A stretch of 64,000 bases of DNA from Ornithodoros turicata (GCF_037126465.1 NC_088201.1:26644550-26708549), one strand, 5' to 3'; counted from the first letter of the stretch, positions 21,801 through 30,931 are shown. The notes: a model not told the origin generated them from the sequence alone. Numbers and translations: made by a program.

Positions 21801-23972
21801 GTGAGCGAGGACAACCATAAATGTTACGAATGAAAATAAATGGAGAGTTGATTAAAACAAGAGGTATAATTTAACGTGGCTTGCTCGGTTATGTTTGTTT
21901 TGTATGGCTCTTCCACCTCCTCTGAGTGCAGCATCGGGTATCCGCGCGAGGGACGTTCATGGGCGAGATATCCAGGGAGGAGAGTGTGTACTAAGAGGAT
22001 ATAGCGGTAAAACTAGAGCATCCGAACAAGTATCCGTTTTTATTTTCACTTTCTTCATAATTGTTTGACAGTAAATTTTACAAATTGTAAGTTGATAGTA
22101 CAAATTGTATCTTGAAAGCAACGAGTTACTTCCATGAGTATGTAGTATTTATTTCACTCAAATGCTTTTCAAAGTTGAGTATTTTGGTGCTCTAATCAGT
22201 TACTTTTTTTGTCTGGTACTCAGTAACTTAAATACTTTTTTGGAGTATCTTGTAAAAGTCTGAGGCAGTGTGAGCTGGGCTGATGCAGGTAAGACGTGAG
22301 GAGCTGTGAGCTGGGCCCGTCAGAAGTTACAAACTCGGTTGCCGGTGGTTATGCCAGTGGTCACGACTGTCAGGATATACATTATGGTGGGAAATCTACT
22401 ATAAAGTCACTGGAAATCCACTAGCGATTTTGGCTCCCTGGTGAGTGATGCCATGCGAATTAACGCTATTGAAGCATCACTAAACCCAAAACTCTGGGAC
22501 TTGTTCTGGACTATCTTTGGTACTCTGGACTGGGACACCAAATTGTGGGTTCCAAAACTGGGACTAAGTGCAAAATAGGCGTGCCACAAACGTCAATCAG
22601 AAACAATCATTTTCAATGGTATCTACTCACCAGTACTGCAGACGTGTAACAACATCCACCACATGGCATTTCCGAAATTCTGAAAGGAAAAGTGTTGCAT
22701 TCATGGAGATTTGAATGTATCTACGGCCAACTAATCTTTTGCCAAATTCATTCACCACTTAGAATGAATAACAAAGCAATGATTGTCAGTTTTCAGTTTT
22801 TAATACTCACTTTTGGCACTGTAATCACTAGCATCATGCTGCTTACAGCAACTGATATGAAAGCAACAAGTTGTTTTGAAGTGGGATTGAAGAAAATGCT
22901 CTGGAACAAGTAATAAAGCATTCATTAAGAAGCTATTCATAGTTAAGTTATACTGCGGTTGTTACATATACCTGCTCAGTGATATCCAGGTCCATTCCAC
23001 AATGGAGTAACGAAAGTGAATTATGAATTCCCAAAAATATGGCCAATGGCTACAGTACAAAAATAGCAGAAAAACGTAAATGACAAACAAAAATGATGAC
23101 AATTAGAATGAACAAAACAAAAGTACACTAACAAGAGTTGTGAGTGCTCGTGAGCCAGCATAGATGCTTAGAGTATAGAAAGGAATGGTCTTCCATGTAT
23201 ATTGGACGACAGTTCTGAAAAGTAAGTAATGAATGAAATGTATCGTACAGCTCTGTTGTATTGTACAGACCATATTCTGCGCAACTACTTACACAAAACA
23301 TCCAACGTGCCATTTCCATCTTGAAAAAAGTACTGTTAGTAGAAACCCAACGAACCCTGCAAACACTTGCCAGCTGCAACACAGATATTAATGTGCTCCA
23401 CATAAATTATTACACACAATGAAACATGGAGGGACCGGATTGCAAGTTACCTCTGAAAAACAGCTGGGTATGCGAATCCTTCCACAGTCAGGACATACTG
23501 AAAAGCATATGAAAGTTACAGATTAACAGACTGCCTTTTTGTGCGTTTTTAGCAAATATTTCGACCCGCGTTATACTCTTTGTGTATCATCTTCAACGTA
23601 ATAAAAATAAAGCACAGACTACCAAATGAACGAGCACATGACACAGGAAAAAGCTGTACCCTTCAGGCAATATGAATTATCGTTTCACTGTTTTTGAGCA
23701 CCAGCTTGATGTAGACAGAAGGCACAGACGACACAAAAATTGTCTGCCTTGGTTAATTTCCAATTGTGTTCAATAAGAAACTGCATTATATATAGCAACA
23801 TGTCGAGTGCAACCACCGCGAAGTCAGTAAATACTTCATTTCACCGCTGACAGCTGTTACAAGAAATGTGGCCATAGCACGAAGAACTTGGAGATACCTT
23901 GTTTGTCAGAAAAGTCAGGATGAAGAGAACGACATAAGAAAATATAAGAAGCTCGGGTCTGCTGCGATGCAT
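9774..23972 (-). CDS. TMEM241: TMEM241/SLC35D4-like nucleotide-sugar transporter, 15-exon gene
   Basis: Multi-pass membrane protein of the drug/metabolite and nucleotide-sugar transporter group. Vertebrate TMEM241 is reported to supply UDP-N-acetylglucosamine to the Golgi (literature, from memory). I joined coding exons at 23898-23972, 23451-23497, 23293-23373, 23133-23214, 22972-23049, 22631-22679, 18873-18977, 17570-17618, 17446-17481, 11392-11426, 11198-11260, 10517-10541, 10346-10433, 9946-10013 and 9774-9879. All phases agree and give roughly 310-330 residues against about 296 in mammals. Diagnostic matches to the remembered mammalian protein are LTNKYVLTVEGFAYPAVFQ, YAGSRALTTL, IFLGIHN, HEKIF and GLAK before the penultimate helix. 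The exons at 18873-18977 and 11198-11260 have weak acceptors and supply the extra length. An in-frame TGA lies just upstream of the ATG at 23972. The gene appears intact. Confidence 0.88.
9946..10013 (-). CDS. TMEM241: TMEM241-like exon 14
   Basis: 68 nt between GTCACTTTCCAG and TTTTG/GTAAGG. Encodes ALVSLLSLVLFGLPPVPERY; phase 0 in, phase 2 out. Confidence 0.87.
10346..10433 (-). CDS. TMEM241: TMEM241-like exon 13
   Basis: 88 nt between CTCTTTCCAATCAG and GCAAAG/GTATGT. Encodes GIVGCLLALIHQSALRVDI followed by NLVGLAK, aligned with the mammalian SGFLGFF...FFAK block. Phase 2 in, phase 0 out. Confidence 0.87.
10517..10541 (-). CDS. TMEM241: TMEM241-like microexon 12
   Basis: 25 nt after an excellent acceptor (CTTTTCTATCCTCTCCAG), with a weak donor ATAAG/GTTTGC. 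Encodes FWSTFVI; phase 1 in, phase 2 out, exactly as exon 13 requires. Confidence 0.55.
11198..11260 (-). CDS. TMEM241: TMEM241-like candidate exon 11
   Basis: 63 nt with a fair donor (TAAAGG/GTAAGG) but a poor pyrimidine tract before its AG. Phase 1 in and out, so the gene reads through with or without it. Encodes IQDEFLAIAISPSYCKAVLK. May be absent from the real transcript. Confidence 0.4.
11392..11426 (-). CDS. TMEM241: TMEM241-like exon 10
   Basis: 35 nt ending TTTTAG/GTGAGT, with acceptor TTATCGTTACAG. Encodes FVILLPTSYIL; phase 2 in, phase 1 out. The intron before it is about 6 kb and full of inserted elements. Confidence 0.72.
11519..11915. mobile_element. 397-bp TIR element with 10-bp duplication
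   Basis: Ends AGGGTTGCCACC and the inverse GGTGGCAACCCT, flanked by perfect AATGGTACTT at 11509-11518 and 11916-11925. The interior repeats ACCGGC/GCCGGT motifs and has no transposase. A 9-11-bp duplication suggests a Mutator-like origin (inference). It sits in the TMEM241 intron between exons 9 and 10. Confidence 0.8.
13750..14471. mobile_element. CGCGAATTT MITE, copy 1
   Basis: Left end TGCTGTATAAGTAGTAATTT with subterminal TTTTCGCGAAATTCGCGAG. Right end CGCGAATTT, AACCACTTC, TACAGTA. Imperfect inverted ends, family shared with 16570-17066. No ORF of interest inside. Confidence 0.6.
14690..15640 (+). pseudogene. non-LTR retrotransposon reverse transcriptase fragment
   Basis: Frameshifted piece of a LINE reverse transcriptase. 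The frames carry, in order, a palm stretch with aspartate (FLDIKRVYDTVSH), LFLWLQHFLMDRTVAVRTSQG, a GV-QGS block, NVVMAGLESVIPRKVSFSVY with the catalytic VDD box written YVDD, and the thumb region HIKHLETKVQQWLPAIQHIS, SLPILHRIS and LGVPRITETRQVLAEAG. At least three frameshifts or stops. Closest in my memory to tick jockey-like LINEs. It is an inert insertion in the long TMEM241 intron, opposite in orientation. Confidence 0.85.
15727..16362 (+). pseudogene. pogo/Tigger-like relic, end repeat plus transposase C-terminus
   Basis: 15733-16010 is a diverged repeat with GTCATGTCTCGCTTATCC and several GTTATCC words; a related copy occurs at 17767-17955. It is followed at about 16144-16359 by an open frame reading EDEDETGNIEDAPELI and a short helix LLLLEQHS, which resembles the acidic C-terminal region of Tigger-type transposases. 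The DDE core is absent. Identification is tentative. Confidence 0.35.
16570..17066. mobile_element. CGCGAATTT MITE, copy 2
   Basis: Ends TACTGTAAAAGTAG and the inverse CCACTTTTACAGTA, with subterminal TTTTCGCGAATTT on the left. No coding capacity. Lies in the TMEM241 intron. Confidence 0.65.
17446..17481 (-). CDS. TMEM241: TMEM241-like exon 9
   Basis: 36 nt between TTCTTTGTTTTCCAG and TATCAAG/GTAAGC. Encodes TFNRQVMHYIS, aligned with the DIDQQYLNYIFS stretch of mammals; phase 2 in and out. Confidence 0.82.
17570..17618 (-). CDS. TMEM241: TMEM241-like exon 8
   Basis: 49 nt between CTTTTCTGATTTACAG and AACAGA/GTAAGC. Encodes IVLAHEKIFTYCSKT; phase 1 in, phase 2 out. Two of three frames contain stops, so the phase is determined. 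Confidence 0.8.
18873..18977 (-). CDS. TMEM241: TMEM241-like exon 7, 5' boundary uncertain
   Basis: The donor is strong (ATTTAG/GTAAGT) and the phase out is 1, as exon 8 needs. It encodes the helix LIMVNMHLSAIYLG. The acceptor is poor: starts at 18977 (105 nt) or 18929 (57 nt) both fit phase 1. The longer form better matches the spacing expected from mammals. Confidence 0.55.
19737..21100. mobile_element. about 1.4-kb element with about 150-bp inverted repeats
   Basis: 19737-19885 and 20948-21100 are inverted copies. Shared words include CGCGTTTAGTGAGGG, CCTCACACATGTT, ACAAGCTC and AATTTCACTTCAGAAATG. Outside these arms similarity fades (only AGAGT-TGTTGGA near the left edge), so exact ends and target duplication are unclear. 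The interior has short ORFs on both strands with no recognised domain. Lies in the intron between exons 6 and 7 of TMEM241. Confidence 0.7.
22631..22679 (-). CDS. TMEM241: TMEM241-like exon 6
   Basis: 49 nt between CTTTTCCTTTCAG and TACTG/GTGAGT. Encodes NFGNAMWWMLLHVCST; phase 0 in, phase 1 out. An alternative tiny exon at 22813-22853 was considered, but its only phase-0 reading hits a stop. Confidence 0.75.
22972..23049 (-). CDS. TMEM241: TMEM241-like exon 5
   Basis: 78 nt, 26 whole codons, between TTTGTACTGTAG and GAGCAG/GTATAT. Encodes PLAIFLGIHNSLSLLHCG, matching the conserved FLTLHN helix of mammals. Confidence 0.88.
23133..23214 (-). CDS. TMEM241: TMEM241-like exon 4
   Basis: 82 nt between TTACTTTTCAG and CTCTT/GTTAGT. 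Encodes the family signature SIYAGSRALTTL; phase 2 in, phase 0 out. Confidence 0.9.
23293..23373 (-). CDS. TMEM241: TMEM241-like exon 3
   Basis: 81 nt between CTGTGTTGCAG and TTTTGT/GTAAGT. Encodes WQVFAGFVGFLLTVLFSRW, the second helix; phase 2 in, phase 2 out. Confidence 0.88.
23451..23497 (-). CDS. TMEM241: TMEM241-like exon 2
   Basis: 47 nt between ATGCTTTTCAG and CAGAG/GTAACT. Encodes YVLTVEGFAYPAVFQ; phase 0 in, phase 2 out. Confidence 0.88.
23898..23972 (-). CDS. TMEM241: TMEM241-like exon 1 (start codon)
   Basis: 75 nt, 25 codons from ATG, ending AACAAG/GTATCT. Encodes a short basic start (MHRSRPEL) and the first membrane helix (IFSYVVLFILTFLTNK). Phase 0 out. It is the first ATG after an in-frame stop. 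Confidence 0.85.
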
Positions 23973-24250
23973 AAGCTCATTACGATCCCTTCACGTAATA
24001 AAATTGCAATGGCTGGCATTTAAACACAACGCACGAACCGAAATGTACACGTTGAGGGAAACTGAAACAACATATCTGATCTGAGAAAAACGGGTAAGCT
24101 AACGTGACGCCATCTAGATCTAGACTAAAGAAGGTTAAAAGTTAAAATATCAATATGCCATGTCGACGCCTAGATGGCGTTGCGTTCAGAGCGGAGAATA
24201 CAGGATAGGAAACGGTCTACTTTGGGTGTTGGTTTGGTTCTTTTTATTGG
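23973..24250 (-). promoter_or_regulatory. putative TMEM241 promoter and 5' UTR
   Basis: Region upstream of the start codon. It contains two copies of GATGGCGTC-type sequence, one at about 24108-24122 and one inverted near 24168-24182. These resemble the YY1-type GATGGC motif common just downstream of TATA-less housekeeping start sites. No TATA box seen. Inferred from position and motif only. Confidence 0.3.
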
Positions 24251-24404
24251 TCGTTCTTGAGGTCGCTTGGTTCTGTCGTTCTGTCCGCATGGAATGAACG
24301 GCACTTCAGATCATGGAGGTTTCTTACCTCCATGCTTCAGATGCTGTCAGGCACATTTGTCTTGTTTATTATCTTGTCTGTAGAACATGGAACAAAAATA
24401 ACAC

Positions 24405-24498
24405 GTGCAGACCCTGTCCCCCAGTCCTTCCTGCTGTCCTCTCCATCGGTCCACATCTGTACGCCGCTTAGCTGCTTCGCGGCGCTGATACGGAACTT
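24405..24498 (+). repeat. 3' part of a tRNA-derived SINE
   Basis: Contains CTTCCTGCTGTCCTCTCC, then CCACATCTGTACGCCGC and TGCTTCGCGGCGCT, which I recognise as the downstream part of tick SINE/transcript repeats. Head not present here. Confidence 0.4.
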
Positions 24499-24599
24499 AA
24501 AAGAAAAAGAAAGAACGAGATGTTACCTTGTGCACAGCTTTCGATCCAGATGTCAAACATTGCGGCACAGATATATGACTGCAATGCTGCCAGGAGCGC

Positions 24600-24607
24600 C
24601 GCCAGAA

Positions 24608-24640
<33 letters not shown>

Positions 24641-25055
24641 GCGTCAACTGCGCCCGCAACTACATTGTCTTGGCTCAGAAACCCTACGTTTATGAAAGCC
24701 AGGGAGGGGGGCAACAGGGCCCCCGTCACGGCGCCCATGAATGTTGCATATCCGTTGACTTTTGAAAAAGCCGAAGCGATTCCGCAGCTTCTAAAGGTAA
24801 AGGGGGGGGGGGGGGGGCGAGAGGGGCAGCCGCCCCGGGCGCCCTTGCCAGAGAGGGCGCCGAACGGGAGGCCCTGGCAGGTTGGTTGGACAGGTGAAAA
24901 TCGGGAACGAAGAAAATTTGAATGTACGATCTCAGCAGTGCAAATAAGCGTTTTTATTTCTTTGTTTACGGGGCTTCTGACGGTATTGGAGGGGGGGGGG
25001 GCGCTTCAAATTTACCCTGCCCTGGGCGCAAACTTGCCTCGTTACGGCTCTGGCT
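24600..25055 (+). repeat. G-run plus dispersed repeat (family of 3630-3850)
   Basis: A G-run of about 25 bases (24617-24641), a second near 24802-24818 and a third near 24990-25000 punctuate the copy of the 3.6-kb repeat (GGCGCCGAACGGGAGGCCCT, CTTCTGACGG). The copy ends CCTCGTTACGGCTCTGG. The 266-codon open frame that crosses this region is repeat sequence, not a gene. Confidence 0.65.
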
Positions 25056-25334
25056 AGGGGCACGTCACCAAATTTATCCATAGTCCCCCCCTTTCATCTC
25101 CCTCCCTTTCCAGAGCCCTTTCCTCCCTGCACACCCCGTTACAGGGGGCCTTTGTTATTTTTGTGTATGTCTTCTTCGTCTTGTGTGTTCCTTCGAGTAC
25201 ATGAGCTCGCTTGCACCATTCCAATTTTTTCTTTTCCCTGAGTTGTTTGAATCCATTCCAATTTGCTCAGCAAAAAGTTGTCTGTGGGCACCTCTCTTAG
25301 CGGCTTTCACAATTCAGATTGGGAAAAAAGTGTG

Positions 25335-25456
25335 TGTCAGAAGTGGGATTCGAACCCACGCCCACATTCGTGGACCAGAACACTCTCATATCAGCCTCCA
25401 TAGGAGGTAAGGAAATACCTTGAGTCTGGCGCCTTAGACCACTCGGCCATCCTGAC
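25335..25456 (-). tRNA. tRNA-Leu(CAA) with a 38-nt intron
   Basis: Decodes UUG leucine codons. The 5' half is 25419-25456 (GTCAGGATGGCCGAGTGG...CAGACTCAAG), the intron 25381-25418 and the 3' half 25335-25380. Acceptor stem GTCAGGA pairs with TTCTGAC, with discriminator A. The anticodon stem CCAGA pairs with TCTGG around loop CTCAAGT. There is a class II variable arm, and the T arm carries GGTTCGAATCC. The intron sits one base 3' of the anticodon, as in eukaryotic tRNA-Leu(CAA). Internal A box (TGGCCGAGTGG) and B box are intact. On its strand the gene is followed by TTTTTT (plus 25325-25330), a Pol III terminator. The mature length would be 84 nt before CCA. It looks functional. Confidence 0.96.
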
Positions 25457-25780
25457 ACATGGTCTCGCCGCATTATATCGTTAGCGGAAAAAGGGTAGAG
25501 AAAAAAAAAAAAAAAAAACCTTAACCACCTAAGCTAAAAACAGTTTTTTGCTGAGGCTTACGTGTCTGTGTCCTCCCTAATTGTGGTTTGCCTCGGCCAA
25601 TTCTTGTTGTTTGTGTTGTTTTTGGCATGTGGACAAGGGGGGCATAGGTCGGCGAATTCACTCATGATGGCCTTCGCCGACCTCACTCACCATCACATCA
25701 TGAAGAATGAGGGGTCTGAGGTGAGGTGAAGGGATATGATGTGATTGTGATGTGATGGGTTTTGAAGTTAAAGTCAGTGT

Positions 25781-26455
25781 GACGGGTTTTGAAGGTGCTG
25801 CTTTTTGAGAATTTTGCAGCAACCGCTGCTGCAATCTCTGTTAGGTTTAAACGTTTTTGTTATATTATGACTTTGAAAACAGCGATATACGAGGGCATTG
25901 GTCCATATCAAAGAGGTCTGGTGCTGCTTTTTTATAATTCTGCGCCCACCGGTGCTGCAATCCCTGTGAAGTTCAAAACGTTTTTGTTATCATTATGACT
26001 CTGGAACCAGCGATATACGAGGGCATTGGTCCATGTTAAAGGGGTCGAGTACCCGACCCCTTTAATATGGATTGCAGCAGCGATGGTCGCAAAATTCTCA
26101 AAAAGCAACATCGCACCCCTTTAATATGGACAAGTGCCCTTGTATCGCTGGTGCCAAAGTCATACTGACAACAAAGCATGTTTTAAACTTCACAGAGGTT
26201 TGCAGCGATGACCGGAAACATTCTCAAAAAGTAGCACCAGACCCCTTTAATACGATGCGCTTGTATCGCTGGTGCCAAAGTCATAATGGTACCAAAAACG
26301 TTTTAAACTTCGCAGGGCTGGGATACAAGGGCATCGTATTAAAGCGGTCTGGTGCCTTTTTGAGAACCTTTCCGGTCACCGCTGCTGCAATCCCTGTGAA
26401 GTCTAAAACGTTTTCTGTTGTCATTATGACTTTGGCACCAGCGATACGAGGGCAT
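25781..26455. repeat. cluster of about five 135-bp units in mixed orientation
   Basis: Units contain CTTTTTGAGAA, CCGCTGCTGCAATC, AAAACGTTTTTGTT, CATTATGACTTTGGCACCAG and CGATACGAGGGCAT. The first two are plus, the next two (from about 26045) inverted, and the last (from about 26335) plus again. Open frames across them are incidental. Confidence 0.75.
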
Positions 26456-26644
26456 GGGCAGCCCACTTTCGTCCCGCACGAAATAGCTTTATCGCCATTG
26501 GCGAGTGATTGTCATTATGCCAATGAAGGCGCACAGTCTGGTCCATCCAATGACACGACCGCAATCCTGTTTACGCGTTTAGTAGAAAACGAGAAGCCAT
26601 ATAAAATCCTCGCTCGCGGCTGTTCCTCATGCGGCTCCCCCGCC

Positions 26645-27023
26645 ACCGATGCAAGCGGATGAACACGAATTTGAGAGCAGGATAGTTGAGCGAAAGAGCG
26701 CATTCCTGCATTGCTCCGCGCAAGAAATTTTTAAACCGAAACCAGTTAATTACTCGAAAAAATCAAGTCGAAACTATTTTTTTACTGGTTTGGCACTGTC
26801 TCAGAGTGACCATTCCTACGACACAGGTACCAAAGCCCGGCGAAGTAAAACAAAAAAGTCAGGATGTTTATTTAATTAACGAGCGCATGCAAATAAGAAA
26901 CTGAGCGGCCAGTTTGTGGCCGGCGCATCAAGGATGCTAACCGAAAAAAACAAAACGTTTCCCGTTAGGTGGTGCCGTTTTCGAATTATTCAGCCGGGGG
27001 ATTTTCGTGAAACACCCTGTATA
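26645..27023 (+). mobile_element. single arm of the foldback family of 49.7-51.2 kb
   Basis: Shares GCGGATGAACACGAA, TTGCTCCGCGCAAGAAAT, AAACCGAAACC-GTTAATTACT, GTTTATTTAATTAACGAGCG and the outer end GAATTATTCAGCCGGGGGAT, GTGAAACACCCTGTATA with 50850-51206 and with both arms at 52705-53502. Only one orientation is present here. Confidence 0.7.
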
Positions 27024-27239
27024 TTCATATGTATGTCTTAGACATTAGTAGTCATAACAGTTTCAAGTTACCATCTTTGTTGTTGTTATTTCGCGACTCC
27101 AGAAAATCCAGAGCATTCCTGCAGGGCACGACTTTTTCGGCAAGCAAGAGGAAGGCTACGAAGGTAATGAAAGGGGGAAAAGACGAAAAAAAGTAGTTTT
27201 TATGTTAATGCACAAAATGCAAAGTTCCGCCTTTAGTCC

Positions 27240-28140
27240 CGTATGAACCGTTATTTGAACCGGTTACCGGTATTTTTTTTAACGGTTTAGTTCCGGTTCA
27301 GCTCCAAGATGGCGTCGACTGTTTCGGTTCGCTTCAGTTCCGGTTCGGCGAAAAATAACCGTTAATAACGGTTTTTGGTTCGGGTTCGGTTCGACTCTGT
27401 GGTTTCAGCTTCAAGGTATTTCTCTAGAATTGTGAAACAGTGAACAATAGTTACGGTTGCTTTCCTAATAATAAGGTTTCAACTGTCGACATGGCTGTCG
27501 CAAATATCGGAAGTGCACTGCGTTCAGTTGTTTCTTTGCGTCAGTTGTGTTTGTGTAAGGCGTTGTTGTCAGTTGTGTTCTTCCCAACTTTTCAACACTC
27601 AAAATGTACGAAAACCGTGCAAGTGTAGTGTAAGCAATAACGTCTGTCGCCGTGAGATATTAGTTGATATTAATGCGTTAGCATTAGGAGTGTCAAAGTG
27701 GAAAAAGCTGTATGTGTGTGTGCGTCTGAGATGGTGAAGCCTCACCGAGAAGAGGTATCAGTGGAGATGTAAAGGGGGATCAGAGGGTAAATGAAGGTAA
27801 ATTATATGAAACTGAGGTAGTTGAAGGTAATTAAGAGTAAGAGGTAAGAGTAATTAAAGGTAACTAGAGGTAATTAAAGCAAGAAAGTTGAGGTTAAAGG
27901 TAATGAATGTATGATATATGTAATTAAGAGAAAGATTAAATGAAATTAAAGATTACCGCAGGTAATTAATGTCAATTAAAGGGAAAAGCAAGTAAACGTA
28001 ATTAAAGCGAACTGAATAAAATTCAAGATTACCTCAGGTAACCTGCGGTTACTTTCGGTAATTAAAGGGCAACTGAAAGTAATTGAGGCTAATTAAATGT
28101 TAATTAAATGCACTTACATACACTAATTGAAAGTGTCGAA
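27240..28140. other. low-complexity sequence, no gene seen
   Basis: 27250-27400 is a degenerate GGTTCGGTTC/AACCGGTT sequence. 27730-28100 is a degenerate GGTAATTAA-type sequence. Neither supports a gene. Confidence 0.5.
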
Positions 28141-28440
28141 CCGGAAGTCAAGTATAGTTACCGAATAGTTACGTACCCGAAGCAATTACGACGCGAAGTT
28201 GTTACGTACTCGAGGCAAATACGAAGCCAACAGTTATGTACCCCAAGCAAACACGAAGCGAGCAGTTACGTTCCCGAAGCGAATGGTAACGCACCCCAAG
28301 CGAATACGAAGCGAATCGTTACGTAGCCGAAGCAAATACTAAACGAAAAGTTACGCACCAGGAGCAAATGCGAAGCGAATAGTTACATACACGAAGCGAA
28401 TCCTTACGTACCTGAACCGAATGGTTACGAAGCGCGACTA
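28140..28440 (+). repeat. 32-bp minisatellite, left outlier block
   Basis: Same degenerate unit as the main array (GTTACGTACCCGAAGCAAATACGAAGC style). Separated from it by about 2.9 kb of inserted material. Confidence 0.85.
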
Positions 28441-29028
28441 AATCTCGTGTCTTCAGAATCCTACCAAAGTTAGGTTACTGGAATCTCGTCTCTTCTCAAA
28501 ATATTGTGGCTCTACGTGACGGGAAAAAACTGTGACGTCATGTTAGGCCCTGACGGAGCGCCCGGCTCTCATCTGGCAACGCTGCTGCCCTTCGCGTCTT
28601 CCGGAGGGCTCACTTTTTGCGCTCCGTTCGCGGAGCCCCACGTGACATATCATCCGACTGCTCCGACCTTGGAGGAAACACAAAGGAGAAAGAAGACATC
28701 TCTCCCATTTTCTCCTCTTTCGATCAGCGTCACGTGACCTCTCCACCACATGACCCTCCCTGGACGCCGGTGTCGTTGCTAGGAGATGTGTGCCCTCTCC
28801 AGAACATGATATCATTGCAGTTTATGGGCTTATGATTACGTCACCCGCTCTCTGCGTCATCGAAACTTGTGGAGGCTCAGCAGATCTTCAAAAATTGACA
28901 GAAATGCACAGCGTTCGTAAACAGGACTGAAATTTCTCGTATAGAATTCTTGAGGCACCTTTTTTTCACGGACTAAACAAAATAAACGCTGCTTTCCGAG
29001 TCCGGAGCGGCACTTTAACCCTGTATTA
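28441..29028. other. GC-moderate stretch with CACGTG/TGACGTC motifs
   Basis: Contains CTGTGACGTCATG (CRE-like), CCCACGTGACATA and CGTCACGTGACC (E-box), and ends GAGTCCGGAGCGGCACTTTAA. Looks like an inserted element or a displaced promoter. No convincing reading frame. Confidence 0.3.
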
Positions 29029-29931
29029 CCTGTATTCACACGAGTCAGTTTTCTGCCGGCAGCAAGTCGGGAAGGAGAGAGAGGATATCCGAGATAAACG
29101 AGGTCACTACGCGTCTGAAGACACCCGCTCGTTCTCTAGTATTCACACGAGTCATTTTCCCGGCGGCTGTCAGTTTTCCGATCCCTTCTGTATTCGCGCT
29201 TGCATATCGTCTGTGTCTAGCGTAGGATGGACCAATGAAAGCAAAAACTTATTGCGCTTGTGCTCCTTGTGGATGATTCAGATGCATTCACGTGAGAAAC
29301 GGGACAAGATATGGGCCAAAGAATAGGTTCCGAAGAATCGCTATGAAATGTAAAACAGCATTAACCCAAATCTCCGTGTGGACGACCCTAACGCCTGTGG
29401 GAGTATTTTGATAATAGACGTTGTCACATTCGGTTTTATTTTCCACTAATGAAGCGTATCTCGATGCTGAGCATCAATATAGGCGCGACAGCGTGCTGAC
29501 AAGTGATGGACTGGCGATGAAGCTGTGATGTCGAGCTACAGGTAGTTAATAATTAATTAAATTAAATTAAATCAATTTTTATTTCCCTTTCGTTAGGACG
29601 AGTAGCTTCCAATTATTGTTTTTATGCATGTATTGGAAAGGTGCAAGCGAACGATTATGTGTAGTCAACGTCTGTCCAGCGAAAGAAATATCCGAGTTTA
29701 TAAAATTCATGCTTTGTATTCCGTGTCTGTTTCGTCTGACGTAGAGTAAAAGCTTCCTATGCAACACTACATTGTAGGCATCTATCTATGCACTGCATAA
29801 TTGTTCCAAAGCTGCTGCGCCGGTGTGTCGTCGCACCACTTTCGCGGTAAAGCCAAGCATCGTTGGCGTTCCAATTCAGAATTGGCCATAGTACAGTGAA
29901 TGTCGTTGTATGGGACACATACAGAACAATC

Positions 29932-30102
29932 TGTAGAGGAGGTGGTATTCCCCTACATGAGTCCTGACCGGCGATGATGGAATGTCCCAGCGGGCAGATG
30001 GACGTGGCCTCACGCTAGGACGGTGCCGGTAGAACTGCCGTGCCAGCGCCGTAGCGCGTGGCAGCAGAGGCACGTCTTCGTCATCACACACGGGCCGCCA
30101 CA
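29932..30102 (-). repeat. 3' LTR of the miniature retrotransposon
   Basis: Identical to the 5' LTR. Preceded on the minus strand by a purine tract at 30103-30117. Confidence 0.88.
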
Positions 30103-30931
30103 TCACTCCCCCCCTCAGACGCGGAGCGGTGTAGAGCTGGCGGTTGAGATTCCGCGTCGATACAGGAAGAGGAGGAAGACGGGCGACACGCAGTACAGGG
30201 ACGGCTGGTCTTGCGTCTTGTGATGAGTGGGCAGGAGTGGCGGGCTGAACGGTGCGGACAAGAGCTGGCCGGGAGGGTTCCAGGGGCGGGCCAAAGCGGA
30301 GAGCATGCATGTAGGCCGAAGTGATAAGAGAGTGGGGCGACAGAACCGCGACCGGTTCGTGAGCGCTGGGCTCGTAGTGTTGTCGCCAAGGAGACTGCGG
30401 GGAGGACCATCGTGAAGCACGGGGAGACCGGGAGTAAAACTCACTGTGGCCTCCGTGCGTGTCCCCGGTGGAATGTTGGTCCCGGAGCCTCTTGACCGCA
30501 TCTGGACGAGCTGCCAGTGTCTTGTATGGAAGCCTGGTGGGAAGGCGAGGCGGGCAGGGTTCTTGGACCGCAAGCGTAGCAGATGCGGGTGGGGCGGTCG
30601 ACAGCGGCGTACCGCGACCGGTACAGGAGCGTGATGCTCGGGAAGGTGCCGCTGGTGGTAGCCCGAGGAGTGCCATCGTGAAGCGTGTGGCGACGTGACG
30701 CAGAGTGCGAGACCATGGCGACGTGATCTGTGTAGATGGGTAAGGTGGGTAGGACCATGGTGTGGCGCGGTCGGGCGTTGCGACGAGTGGAGCCGCGGTG
30801 AATTGACGTCGTCGCCTAGCGGTTCCTCGGTAGAACGTTGCACCGTACCTTCGGAGGTGGGCTTGCAGTAATTTGGGATGGTGCTTGGCCGAATTATGCC
30901 GAACATGGTGTTCGTCGTTCGGGTCACCAAA

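Noticed and set aside
22813..22853. Small extra TMEM241 exon between exons 5 and 6
   Set aside because: It has AG and GTGAGT borders, but in the frame demanded by exon 5 it starts TTG CTG TAA. The direct 5-to-6 join reads well.
24257..25057. 266-codon plus-strand ORF
   Set aside because: It crosses a SINE tail, G-runs and a dispersed repeat also found at 3.6 and 59.4 kb; the glycine runs come from homopolymers.
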